Shown: positions 53,702 to 61,695 of the stretch, piece after piece
How positions within the stretch are numbered: the stretch's first letter is position 1
Layout: every line of letters starts with the position of its first letter
Assembly: GCF_001428525.1 (NCBI RefSeq)
Contig: NZ_LMHW01000012.1
Span: 248,114 to 312,113, forward strand
Source of the DNA: Flavobacterium sp. Root186
Lineage (GTDB): Bacteria > Bacteroidota > Bacteroidia > Flavobacteriales > Flavobacteriaceae
Direction: 5' to 3'
DNA: 64,000 bases
The notes under the pieces: generated by a model
What the model was told of the DNA's origin: nothing
Database searches by the model: none
The model's input: only the letters and a program-made list of their open reading frames with translations
Program-made: the position numbers and the translations under genes

Positions 53702-55447
53702 TTAATTTATCTGCACAATGCTGCCTTTTACAATCGCCACTGCTGCCGACGACATTTCTGCGCCAGCACTGCCTTCGGCTTTAAATTGAGCGGTTGCTTT
53801 TACATTTACATTGGTGCCTTCAATTTTTACATCACCTGTTGCTTTTATTGTAATATCGCCTGCACTTTCCATTTTTATTCCTGCGCTGTCAATTGTAATC
53901 ACGTTCGAATTTTCGTCTTCAATAACGATAGATCCTTTGTCTTCGTCCAGTGTTATTTTTTTTCCTGCCGGAGTTTCAATGGCTATCGATTTTTTATCAT
54001 CATCAAACAGTACTTTCATTTCGCTTCTTGTAAAAATCCCTTTTTGATGGTTATCGTCAGCTGCTTTTAGCGGAGCGGGTTTTGCGCTGCTGTGGAGCAT
54101 TCCTAATACAATAGCATCATTAGGATCTTCGTTGATGAAGCCAATAATTACTTCGTCTTCAATTTCGGGCCTAAAAAAAGTACCTCTGTTGTCACCAGCA
54201 TCTAAGGCAGCTACTCTGCACCAAATGCCCTGTTCTTCGTTATTGATAATGGGTATTTTTACCAAAATTCTGTCTTCGCTGTCGGGATCGTCCTGAAGTT
54301 GGGTTACAATACCAATATGCAATCCTTTTATGGATGGAATTATTCCTGAAGCCGATGGTGTATTGACATCATAAGTTTCAGAAAACCATTCTGGATTCAA
54401 TCCAAACTGCGCATTTACAGTCCAATTGCCGTTTGAAATTTCATGGAAAACCCCTGTTATGTATGCTTTGCCATTAAAACGATCTCCTACGCCTTCAAGT
54501 GTAATAATCGTGTTGGGTTTTACTGCGGGAATACCTTGAAATTTAACTCTTCCGCGAACTTTTGAAAGCTGTTGGAATAATAATTTTGCATCGGCCCAAT
54601 CCTGTAGTTCAGTATCGGTAACATGACCGCCGTGACGCAATTCTAAATTTTCGAGCTTTACGATATCAGATAAATCCGAAGGAGATAAATTTCCGTTTAG
54701 GCTTACGCTGGGATCTTTGCCTTCAATTTCTAATAATTCCTGATTAGATGCGTTCCAGCTATAGGATGAAACTTTGGCAAACTGATTTCGAGCATCAATT
54801 TCGGCATCAAAATCGAGCATACTGGCACCAAAAGAAACTGTTTCAACTGCTTCAGAAGCCAAATCTGGTTTTTTAATCGAAATTTTGCCGTTTTCAACAA
54901 AACATAATTTTCCATTGGCTTGTGCACGGGAGACAATAAAATCCCAATCGGAAGTATTGTACTGCACTAACTCTTTATGACTATAATTAGTGCTTTCCAC
55001 ATCTTTTTCTAATCCATAAGTACCTATAATGTCTTCAAAAGCATCACTGTCTTTTACATCATAAAAATATTTGCTTTTTCTGCCAATAGTCAGTTTTACT
55101 GCTTCGTCTTTGCATTCTACAATTAACAGGGATGAATTGTCTTTTATTTTTATGGAATGTTTTACAACTATTCCTTTGTAAATAGTTTCTTCGTCACTGT
55201 GATAGCCTGCTTTTATTTCTATTTTTTTTCCCGGAATGAGCAAATCTTCGTTGCTTAATTTAAAATCTCGTGCAGCAGCATCTCCATCGGTCAAAATAAT
55301 TTGCGCCATAGGTATTCTGTTAACCTCATTATGAACTACAATGCTCATTACTTGGTAAATGCCAGACAGCTCATTTCCCTCAATGAGCAATTTGTGCGTT
55401 ACTAAATCTGCACTTTTACTGGTTTGTATGACGCCGCTATTGTTCAT
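53702..55447 (-). CDS. VgrG-like spike protein (Pvc8-like)
   Basis: This 581-aa protein has the gp27-like hub in residues 1-360 (LLIEGNELSGIYQVMSIVVHNEVNRIP, YKGIVVKHSIKI, GVFHEISNGNWTV), then the gp5-type OB fold (IGIVTQLQDDPDSEDRILVKIPIINNEEQGIWCRVA, FFRPEIEDEVIIGFINEDPNDAIVLG). The C-terminal 120 residues form a triple-stranded beta helix with repeats such as GSIVIEDENSNVITIDSAGIKMESAGDITIKATGDVKIEG. It ends without an effector domain. Its start abuts the stop of the LysM gene. Confidence 0.95.
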   Translation of the reverse strand: MNNSGVIQTSKSADLVTHKLLIEGNELSGIYQVMSIVVHNEVNRIPMAQIILTDGDAAARDFKLSNEDLLIPGKKIEIKAGYHSDEETIYKGIVVKHSIKIKDNSSLLIVECKDEAVKLTIGRKSKYFYDVKDSDAFEDIIGTYGLEKDVESTNYSHKELVQYNTSDWDFIVSRAQANGKLCFVENGKISIKKPDLASEAVETVSFGASMLDFDAEIDARNQFAKVSSYSWNASNQELLEIEGKDPSVSLNGNLSPSDLSDIVKLENLELRHGGHVTDTELQDWADAKLLFQQLSKVRGRVKFQGIPAVKPNTIITLEGVGDRFNGKAYITGVFHEISNGNWTVNAQFGLNPEWFSETYDVNTPSASGIIPSIKGLHIGIVTQLQDDPDSEDRILVKIPIINNEEQGIWCRVAALDAGDNRGTFFRPEIEDEVIIGFINEDPNDAIVLGMLHSSAKPAPLKAADDNHQKGIFTRSEMKVLFDDDKKSIAIETPAGKKITLDEDKGSIVIEDENSNVITIDSAGIKMESAGDITIKATGDVKIEGTNVNVKATAQFKAEGSAGAEMSSAAVAIVKGSIVQIN

Positions 55448-56143
55448 CTATTGTTGTTTTTGTAGAGGAGGGAAAAATATTTTTTGGCCAATTTTTAATT
55501 TTCTGAAATTGATAAGCTTGTTAGCTCTTGCTACTTCGAGATAATATTTTGAATCACCATAGATTCTAAAAGACATTAAAGGAAGCGTATCGCCTGCTTT
55601 TACAATTCTGGTATGTGTTAAATCAGGAGATTGATTGTTTTGCTGTTTTGCCCTTAACTCATCCTCAACAACTCCTTTGAATTTTCCTTTTGCAATGGCT
55701 CTAATGGGTGTTCCATCTGGCCTGAAAAGTTTATACTCAATGGTCATTTCTGTAAGAGATCCTTTGAATAGCAGACTTCCCCAAGCAATTTTTAAATAGT
55801 TTGGCTTATGTTCTGTACCATTATATTCTAAAATTACTTTTCTAAAATGCTCAATGTCTTCAATAACGCCATTTTCGGTACTTTCCTTGCCGGCAATTAC
55901 GCCTGTTCGGTCAAAAACAAAATCCAATTCTAATTCTTCCGGAGCAATTGCTGTAAATCTTGGCGCAGGACTGCTCGTTCCGGCGGCTTGAGTTGTATCT
56001 TGCTCTATCTTGTAATGAAAAGTATACTTTTCGGGATTCATCAAAGTAATGAACTCTTCAATATCCGAAATTGGATTGTTGAATTGAGGATCGCTATAAG
56101 CAATGATCTTCAGTTTTTTTAATTCACCATTAGTCGTTGTCAT
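55448..56143 (-). CDS. LysM-containing tube-initiator/baseplate protein (Pvc7-like)
   Basis: The protein is 231 aa from the ATG at 56143, which overlaps the DUF5908 stop region (TGATATG). An earlier ATG at 56167 would overlap that gene. The N-terminal part with FITLMNPEKYTFHYKIEQD and PEELELDFVFDRTGVI corresponds to the tail-tube-hub linker proteins. The C-terminal LysM (THTRIVKAGDTLPLMSFRIYGDSKYYLEVARANKLINFRKLKIGQKIFFP) is the gp53-type domain of Pvc7. Confidence 0.9.
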   Translation of the reverse strand: MTTTNGELKKLKIIAYSDPQFNNPISDIEEFITLMNPEKYTFHYKIEQDTTQAAGTSSPAPRFTAIAPEELELDFVFDRTGVIAGKESTENGVIEDIEHFRKVILEYNGTEHKPNYLKIAWGSLLFKGSLTEMTIEYKLFRPDGTPIRAIAKGKFKGVVEDELRAKQQNNQSPDLTHTRIVKAGDTLPLMSFRIYGDSKYYLEVARANKLINFRKLKIGQKIFFPPLQKQQ

Positions 56144-56144
56144 A

Positions 56145-56306
56145 TCAGCGTTCTTTTTTTCGTTCAATAATTTTCATTACTTGCTCGACACACTCAGCTA
56201 TAGTATCTTTTTCAGCAGCAGATGATGAAGAAGCTGGTTTTGCACCCGAATTTGAGCTTTCGTTCACGTTTATTTTAATGTGAAGCTCTTTGATTTCAAT
56301 TGGCAT
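56145..56306 (-). CDS. DUF5908 small protein
   Basis: This 53-aa protein starts MPIEIKELHIKINVNES, the hallmark of DUF5908, which is found in eCIS clusters of Bacteroidetes. A Ser/Ala-rich hinge and a charged helix (AECVEQVMKIIERKKER) follow. The start at 56306 is chosen because it matches the family and lies seven bases after the stop of the tube gene; a longer frame from 56369 overlaps that gene and starts with unrelated hydrophobic residues. It occupies the position of Pvc6. Function is unknown. Confidence 0.8.
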   Translation of the reverse strand: MPIEIKELHIKINVNESSNSGAKPASSSSAAEKDTIAECVEQVMKIIERKKER

Positions 56307-56313
56307 GGTAAAA

Positions 56314-56760
56314 TTATTTTTTATGAAGAGTGAAATAATTATAAGCAAGCTCAAAGCTTTCAATAACAATTTTGCTTTCTAAAGCACTAAAATCTTCAAC
56401 TGCCCATTTTACGGGATAGGCATGTATAACTTTCCAGTGCATTAAAGGCTCGTGGTCCTGATTCAAGAGTTTTACAGTTAAATCGACGGGCTTAAACTCG
56501 AAATTTTCTAATGCTTTTCTGCACCATTCAATTACGTCAGAATCAATAAGTATCCCCCTTTTTAAAACCAAATTGGGATATTTGGTTTTAACGGGAAGTT
56601 TATGTTTGAATCTGTTTTCTCCACCCTCAACAATTTCTTCTGTTTCAAGATCTACAGAAAGTCCTGATACGGATTGAAATTGATGGTCTTTTTCTTTTGT
56701 GCCCAGTTGATCAAATTCAACCAGAAAATGAAAACCTACGGGTGGATAATAGTTAGCCAT
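56314..56760 (-). CDS. Second tail tube protein (Pvc5-like)
   Basis: The protein is 148 aa. The gp19-type tube fold is visible in YYPPVGFHFLVEFDQLGTKEKDHQFQSVSGLSVDLETEEIVEGG and the later KYPNLVLKRGILIDSDVIEWCRKAL and NQDHEPLMHWKVIHAYPVKWAVEDFSA. In PVC and Afp, the variant tube proteins form the first rings on the baseplate. It lies two bases after the main tube gene. Confidence 0.92.
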   Translation of the reverse strand: MANYYPPVGFHFLVEFDQLGTKEKDHQFQSVSGLSVDLETEEIVEGGENRFKHKLPVKTKYPNLVLKRGILIDSDVIEWCRKALENFEFKPVDLTVKLLNQDHEPLMHWKVIHAYPVKWAVEDFSALESKIVIESFELAYNYFTLHKK

Positions 56761-56762
56761 GA

Positions 56763-57191
56763 CTAGTCATTTTGAATAGATAAACCTTCATGAACCAATT
56801 CGATTGATTCGATGGCTACTTCGTTTCCGTCGGCTTTTAAATCAGTCGACTGCACTTTTGTTGGCCATGCATTTTTTACTTTCCAGGTAATCACTGGTTC
56901 GTGCTCCTCATTAAGTAATTTGATGGTAATATCCCTTCTTTCGATGGTGTTTAGTTTTACCGTATTCCACCAGGCGTAATACTCATTGTCGCTTTTAAAA
57001 GTGCCTCTTTTCATGGTAATGTTAGAGTATTTCTGCATGCCCGGCATTTTAATTTTGCTGTATTCCGGACTTGCACCCTGACGGTACTCAATAACTTCAG
57101 TTTCTACATCTAATCCGGAAACTTCTGTAAACCCTATTTTTGTTCCTCCCCAGTCAACTGAGAAATGAAACTTTGGTAATGGATAACTCAT
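56763..57191 (-). CDS. Main tail tube protein (Pvc1-like)
   Basis: This 142-aa T4 gp19/Hcp-like tube subunit has the family blocks FHFSVDWGGTKIGFTEVSGLDVETEVIEYRQGASPEYSKIKMPGM, YSNITMKRGTF, EHEPVITWKVKNAWPTKVQSTDLKADGNEVAIESIELVHEG. It polymerises to hexameric rings through which cargo moves. It follows the sheath gene by 28 bases. Confidence 0.95.
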   Translation of the reverse strand: MSYPLPKFHFSVDWGGTKIGFTEVSGLDVETEVIEYRQGASPEYSKIKMPGMQKYSNITMKRGTFKSDNEYYAWWNTVKLNTIERRDITIKLLNEEHEPVITWKVKNAWPTKVQSTDLKADGNEVAIESIELVHEGLSIQND

Positions 57192-57219
57192 GATCTATAT
57201 TTTTTTAAAGATGATTTAA

Positions 57220-59319
57220 TTAAGATTCCTGCATTTTGTGAGAGAAACGAAGAATGATGAACTCAGCCGGACGAACTACTGCCAGACCAATTTCGATTAT
57301 CATTTTACCGTCTAAAATATCCATAGCCGACATAGTTTGTCCCAGTCCGATTCTTACATAAAAAGCTTGTTCTGGTTTTGCTCCGGCCAAAGCTCCGGCT
57401 CTCCATTGAAGAATTAAGAAATTCTCAATCATAGCTCTTACTCTTATCCAGGTATTGGCATCGTTAGGTTCAAAAACAAACTGTTCGGTTGCTTTTTTAA
57501 TAGATTCTTCGGCCATATTGAAGAAGCGGCGAACTGGTACATAGCGCCATTCACTATCATTACCGGCTAAGGTTCTTGATCCCCAAACCAAGGTTCCTTT
57601 GCCGGTAAACGTTCTGATAGCATTGATCGATTTACCTGCAACAGTATCAATATTTAAATTGTCCTGAATGGTATTTGTTATTTGAACGGTTGGTTTTATT
57701 ACATAGTTCAGACTTACATTTGCAGGAGCTTTCCATACACCTCTGTCTCTATCAACTCTGGCATAAACTCCCGCAATAGCAGAGCTTGGAGGAAGTGTTA
57801 TTGGCAGGTTGTAAATTTCAGTAAGTATTTTATTAAAAGTCACATTGTCGATACTTTCCAAAGTGCTTAATTTTCTTCCGTTTAATGCTCCATTATTTAC
57901 ATCTTTTCCACTAACAGATTTAATCGCATTTACAAGTGTAAGCAAGGATGCTTTGATACCGGAAAAATTGTTTGTAACTACCGTAATTGCGGTTTGAGTA
58001 TTCAAAGGAGTATAGCTGACAAGTTTTTTTAATTCTTTATCAAAACTTACAGTATCAGTTGATATAATTTTAAGCAGTTTCGCTGTTGCGTTCTCGTCCT
58101 GTATTTTCTTTTTTAATGTTTTTAAGTTTTTATATACAGAGTCAATTTTATTTACGTCACTAAAGTTCAAATTAAATGCAGTTAAAGCACTTGAGATACT
58201 ATTCGCAATAACCATATCCTCATCAGATATCGTGCTGATTGCAGCATTTGCTTCATCGTTCAGCGAATTTCTCAAAAGCGATAAACTTTCTAAAGAAGTA
58301 AGCAGAACATTCAGTTTATTCAGGAAAGCTGTTTTTTTGGCAGGGTTACTAACAAAGGTTCCGCCTAAATCAAAACCGTTTGCATCATTACTGTACATCT
58401 GTAAAAGTACATCGCTCATTTGACCCGAAATATTTCCGGGAACAGTGGTAACGTCAATCAATTTAGCTACGGTTGCATCAATCCCTGTAGTAGGATTTTC
58501 GATGGTTACCAGTCCTGCAGCGATTTGATCATAGGCTTTTGCTGTATAGGAGTAATGTTTTAATATAATTTTGCTGCTGTCAAAAGCATAGTCCAATATG
58601 GTTTCTAAATGAGGATAATAAACAGCTCCGTATTTAATAGTGTCTTTTTCAGAACTAATTTTAGCTCTTAAATCATCTATATTAGTATCTGTTGGACTTG
58701 ATTCATCATAACTTAAAGTATCAATTAAGGTAAATCTGTCCTGAAGATTTTGGCATTGCATTAATGCATTATTGTATAATCCGTAGAAATCAGTTATCGT
58801 TATTCCACTTACTTTTGTTGCATCGGGAAATAGAATTAATGTTGGTTCGTCTACCTTTTCTAATTCTGCTAATCCGTCGTTCAACGCAGTGCTGTTATTG
58901 ATTGCGGTAATCTGAGTGTCTGCTTCATCTAAATCATTTCCATAACGCCCTACCGAAATAATGTAGCAAGGACCACCGCCATTTGCAAAAAACAACTGCA
59001 ATGAATAATACATTAAAAAAGGTTGTTTTGAAGTTGGTTGATCGACAACAATAGATCTTGTATCTCCATTATCAGTTGAAACATCATTAATGGTAACACT
59101 AATTGTTGTCTCTGGTTTTGCAAAGCCAAAAAAGCGTTCGTATTCTAAAAGAGATGTTATTCTTGTTGGTTTCAATTTCAAATCTCCATTAATCTTGTTC
59201 GTAGCTTTTTCTGTATAGCCAATAAAAGCAGGAATCGCTGTCTCTACCTGGGCAACAGAAGGAGGAAACTTTACGATTTCCTCAACATATACTCCAGGCG
59301 TTTTGTAAGTTGTTGCCAT
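57220..59319 (-). CDS. Contractile tail sheath protein (Pvc2-like)
   Basis: This 699-aa protein opens TYKTPGVYVEEIVKFPPSVAQVETAIPAFIGYTEKA, diagnostic of the sheath family, and closes with the C-terminal sheath core (GVWKAPANVSLNY, IRTFTGKGTLVWGSRTL, EWRYVPVRRFFNMAEESIKKATEQFVFEPND, AFYVRIGLGQTM). Between them is an insertion of about 250 residues that is Ser/Leu-rich, probably a surface domain on the outside of the particle. PVC has three sheath paralogues; here there is one. Confidence 0.95.
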   Translation of the reverse strand: MATTYKTPGVYVEEIVKFPPSVAQVETAIPAFIGYTEKATNKINGDLKLKPTRITSLLEYERFFGFAKPETTISVTINDVSTDNGDTRSIVVDQPTSKQPFLMYYSLQLFFANGGGPCYIISVGRYGNDLDEADTQITAINNSTALNDGLAELEKVDEPTLILFPDATKVSGITITDFYGLYNNALMQCQNLQDRFTLIDTLSYDESSPTDTNIDDLRAKISSEKDTIKYGAVYYPHLETILDYAFDSSKIILKHYSYTAKAYDQIAAGLVTIENPTTGIDATVAKLIDVTTVPGNISGQMSDVLLQMYSNDANGFDLGGTFVSNPAKKTAFLNKLNVLLTSLESLSLLRNSLNDEANAAISTISDEDMVIANSISSALTAFNLNFSDVNKIDSVYKNLKTLKKKIQDENATAKLLKIISTDTVSFDKELKKLVSYTPLNTQTAITVVTNNFSGIKASLLTLVNAIKSVSGKDVNNGALNGRKLSTLESIDNVTFNKILTEIYNLPITLPPSSAIAGVYARVDRDRGVWKAPANVSLNYVIKPTVQITNTIQDNLNIDTVAGKSINAIRTFTGKGTLVWGSRTLAGNDSEWRYVPVRRFFNMAEESIKKATEQFVFEPNDANTWIRVRAMIENFLILQWRAGALAGAKPEQAFYVRIGLGQTMSAMDILDGKMIIEIGLAVVRPAEFIILRFSHKMQES

Positions 59320-59340
59320 AATTGATTTGTTTTTTAATTA

Positions 59341-60177
59341 TTAAATAAATATTTCCGAATAGTAATCACTATTGATTTTTGTTATTGATTTTACAGATGG
59401 ATTTGGGTATTGACTTTCTGCCGGTTGTGAAGGCGTAAAATCGGTAAGCGGGTCAATTTCAACAAAGCCGGAGCGTGTTAATGGTTTTGCGGCATTGGTT
59501 TTAATTTCGGTTCCTGCTTTACGGTTGATATATTTCCAAAGTGTTTTTCGATTATCAAAATGGATTTTAAAATTTGGGCTTATCATTTTTCCCAAATTGT
59601 TTACTATGTTTCCTGAACTGTTGTCGCCCTTAGCGGTTAGTGAAATAAGTCCAAAGACATTTTGTTGTTCTGACGGCTGCAGTGTTGAAATTAAATTAGC
59701 AGTGGTTTCTTCAGATACTAAATAAGCATTGGAAATTAGTTTGTTGTCATTTATTTTTGGAAGATATTCAAATGAAACCGGTTCAGTCAATGGTTTAACA
59801 TTGCTGAAAAGATATGCCTGAGTAAGAGCAAAATCAAGATTAGTATAATTTTCAAATTGATAATCATTTATTTTAATTAAAAACTTTAGGTTTAAATCAA
59901 CAGGGACTTTTATAAATGGGTCCAATTCATCTTTCACTTTAATGTATACTCCGAAACCTGTTTTGTTTTTTTTGAATATCATTTTGTAGTTTTTGAGTAC
60001 AATATTGGTTTCTAAAGTTGGCGTTATTGCCATAAATACATCTGTATTAAATTGCTGCAGCATTTTTTCTTTATCAGCATTTGTCATACTTGCAAAAGTT
60101 TCTTCTCCGTTATTCAAAAAATAATTATGAAGAAGTGTTACTTCAAATAGCAATTGATATGTAGCAGTAAAACTCAT
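59341..60177 (-). CDS. eCIS cap-adjacent protein of unknown function
   Basis: This 278-aa protein between the cap and sheath genes has no signal peptide. It opens FTATYQLLFEVTLLHNYFLNNGEETFASM, a head that recurs at this position in Bacteroidetes eCIS. The rest is mixed beta and helical, with VPVDLNLKFLIKINDYQFENYTN and a C-terminal GFVEIDPLTDFTPSQPAESQYPNPS. Its start overlaps the cap gene stop by four bases. A cap-adaptor or assembly role fits the position and the coupling, but it is not assigned in PVC. Confidence 0.6.
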   Translation of the reverse strand: MSFTATYQLLFEVTLLHNYFLNNGEETFASMTNADKEKMLQQFNTDVFMAITPTLETNIVLKNYKMIFKKNKTGFGVYIKVKDELDPFIKVPVDLNLKFLIKINDYQFENYTNLDFALTQAYLFSNVKPLTEPVSFEYLPKINDNKLISNAYLVSEETTANLISTLQPSEQQNVFGLISLTAKGDNSSGNIVNNLGKMISPNFKIHFDNRKTLWKYINRKAGTEIKTNAAKPLTRSGFVEIDPLTDFTPSQPAESQYPNPSVKSITKINSDYYSEIFI

Positions 60178-60776
60178 GACTGTTCTTTTCTTTTGGTTGT
60201 TCCTGTAAATTCACCAATAACTTGTCCTTCTGCTTGTACAATATTGCGTTCAATTTGTATCATACTCACTTTATATAAGGCCGACGGAAGCTGTTTTCCG
60301 CCCAATGTTCCCCAGATATAATTTAGTTCTTCAAAAGTGGGAGTATAGAGTTCAACCGTAAATCTAAAGTTGTCTACATTGCTCATTGCACTAGTGCTTC
60401 TGTTAAAGATGGTATTGGCTTGGGTAAAAAGTCTTTTTCCCTGAAAAAATTCAATTATTTTCGAAATATCCTTAAGTGAGTTGATATATTTATCTCGATT
60501 CGCACTAAAAAGTATATACAGATTTAAATTGACGATACTGTTTCTATAAATTGTTTTAGTATTTTCAATAGTATGATTTGGGAAGTTTTTTAAAGTAGCT
60601 TCTTCGGCTAAATTGATTAACGTAAGTGCCACGCCATCTTTCAAAGCTGTACCAATATCTTCATTTTGAGACTCTAAAAAAGCAATATTTTCAGGAACAA
60701 CAGATTTGTCCAGCCCAATTTCCTCGAGATAGTTGTTTACTTGTTCTGAAATTATTTGTATTACTTCAAAAATCAT
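60174..60776 (-). CDS. DUF4255 tube-terminator cap protein (Pvc16-like)
   Basis: This 200-aa protein has MIFEVIQIISEQVNNYLEEIG at the start, then IGTALKDGVALTLINLAEEATLKNF and NLYILFSANRDKYINSLKDISKIIEFFQGKRLF, all typical of DUF4255. In PVC and Afp this protein terminates the tube and caps the sheath. It is the first gene of the operon, downstream of a promoter-like sequence. Confidence 0.92.
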   Translation of the reverse strand: MIFEVIQIISEQVNNYLEEIGLDKSVVPENIAFLESQNEDIGTALKDGVALTLINLAEEATLKNFPNHTIENTKTIYRNSIVNLNLYILFSANRDKYINSLKDISKIIEFFQGKRLFTQANTIFNRSTSAMSNVDNFRFTVELYTPTFEELNYIWGTLGGKQLPSALYKVSMIQIERNIVQAEGQVIGEFTGTTKRKEQS

Positions 60777-60912
60777 CTTTTGATAAAATTTATTATAAAT
60801 ACTAAATGAAATTGTACTGAAAGGAATTAGATTCAGGGCGCAGATTGTAAATAGAATGGGGCTTCTAACTGTGCTTTAAACTTGTAATGAAAACAAGGCT
60901 GATAAGATTTGA

Positions 60913-60941
60913 CTAAATTAGATAAATGTAAGGGTACCAAA
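60913..60941 (-). promoter_or_regulatory. Candidate promoter of the eCIS operon
   Basis: The minus strand reads TTTG (60941-60938), 17-base spacer, TAATTTAG (60920-60913), one mismatch from TAnnTTTG. Transcription would begin near 60906, giving a leader of about 130 bases before the cap gene. The -33 element overlaps the base of the hairpin at 60939-60966. Confidence 0.35.
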
Positions 60942-60966
60942 AAAGGGGAATTTTCCCCTTTTTTTA
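60939..60966. terminator. Bidirectional hairpin between eCIS and RHS locus 3
   Basis: AAAAAAGGGGAA followed by TTTTCCCCTTTTTTT is a symmetric GC-core hairpin with A- and T-runs on either side. It lies upstream of both diverging units, so it does not terminate a known gene; it could insulate the two promoters or act on the leader of the eCIS operon. Confidence 0.5.
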
Positions 60967-61695
60967 TTTATTTAAGATATTGGTTATTAGTTTGTTGTGT
61001 TGATATTAGGACTTTATGTTTATTTCTTAGTAAAAGCGGGTTTGTTGAATAGTTAAGTGATATCAGAAATATTGAATCTATTAAAAATTGTAATATGCTT
61101 TCTAAAACTTAAAATGTGCATATTGATTAGTGGTAAATTATATTCTTAGAGAATTTTTTACTGATAATATTGAATGACAGAAGTTGACCTAGAAATTATC
61201 TAAGTTATTTACATTAATCTTTCTTAATTTTTTGGACTTGTTAAATTAATTCTAACTGATAGTTATAAGAAGTAAAAACAAAGAAGTCTGATTATTCTGT
61301 TTTTTTTTAAAATTTATAATTTGAAAAATAGTGTTTATACTGTTAATTTTTCTAAATTCGGCACTTCAAAATTGTATTCATAATTTACTTATTGGCGAAC
61401 TGTTTTTTTATATGAACAGATGTTTAAAATACATACATATTCAAGCTTGTTTTCTAATAACGATTAAAAATTGACTAGAATATTTTGCCATATGCAGAGT
61501 AAATGGCTGTAAAATAAATAATCAATAAAATAAATGAATATCCCTCTCAAAGCTAAAAAATATCATGTAAAACGAAAAATACTAAAACCATTTACCTTCC
61601 TACTCGAAGTTTGCACCTTACTTAATTTATAAAGATTAATTCTAAAAAAGATCTTTATTATTCGCCTTAAAATTATAATACATTTAAAACTATCT
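60967..61695. other. AT-rich non-coding region between eCIS and RHS locus 3
   Basis: About 730 bases without a supported gene. It must hold the promoter of the third RHS locus, but I see no full TAnnTTTG with a matching -33. A 32-codon frame at 61534-61632 is probably chance. No tRNA or CRISPR is seen. Confidence 0.5.

Larger units (their letters stand above)
31855..60776 (-). other. Extracellular contractile injection system (eCIS) gene cluster
   Basis: Twenty-one consecutive minus-strand genes with gaps or overlaps of mostly under 50 bases form one probable operon of 28.9 kb. Structural genes in transcription order correspond to Pvc16, an unassigned protein, Pvc2, Pvc1, Pvc5, a DUF5908 protein in the Pvc6 position, Pvc7, Pvc8, Pvc10, Pvc9, Pvc11, Pvc12, a PKD protein in the Pvc13 position and Pvc14; Pvc15 (ATPase) is last. 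Six or seven non-structural genes sit between Pvc14 and Pvc15. There are no T6SS membrane genes (TssJLM) and no phage head, terminase or integrase genes, so this is an eCIS rather than a T6SS or prophage. Confidence 0.93.

Noticed and set aside
56307-56369. Upstream extension of the DUF5908 gene with a hydrophobic start
   Set aside because: It overlaps the end of the tube gene and lacks family residues; MPIEIKEL at 56306 is the family start.
31855-60776. Prophage or type VI secretion interpretation of the tail-like genes
   Set aside because: No capsid, terminase, portal, integrase or lysis gene, and no TssJ/L/M or ClpV-like gene; the ATPase, DUF4255, DUF5908 and CIS tape-measure proteins define an eCIS.
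61271-61287. 17-mer shared (15 of 17) with the region upstream of RHS locus 2
   Set aside because: The match is A-rich, lies at very different distances from the two starts and has no copy upstream of locus 1; it is not strong enough for an operator.
61534-61632. 32-codon frame upstream of RHS locus 3
   Set aside because: Very short and basic, without a promoter or counterpart upstream of the other RHS loci; probably chance.
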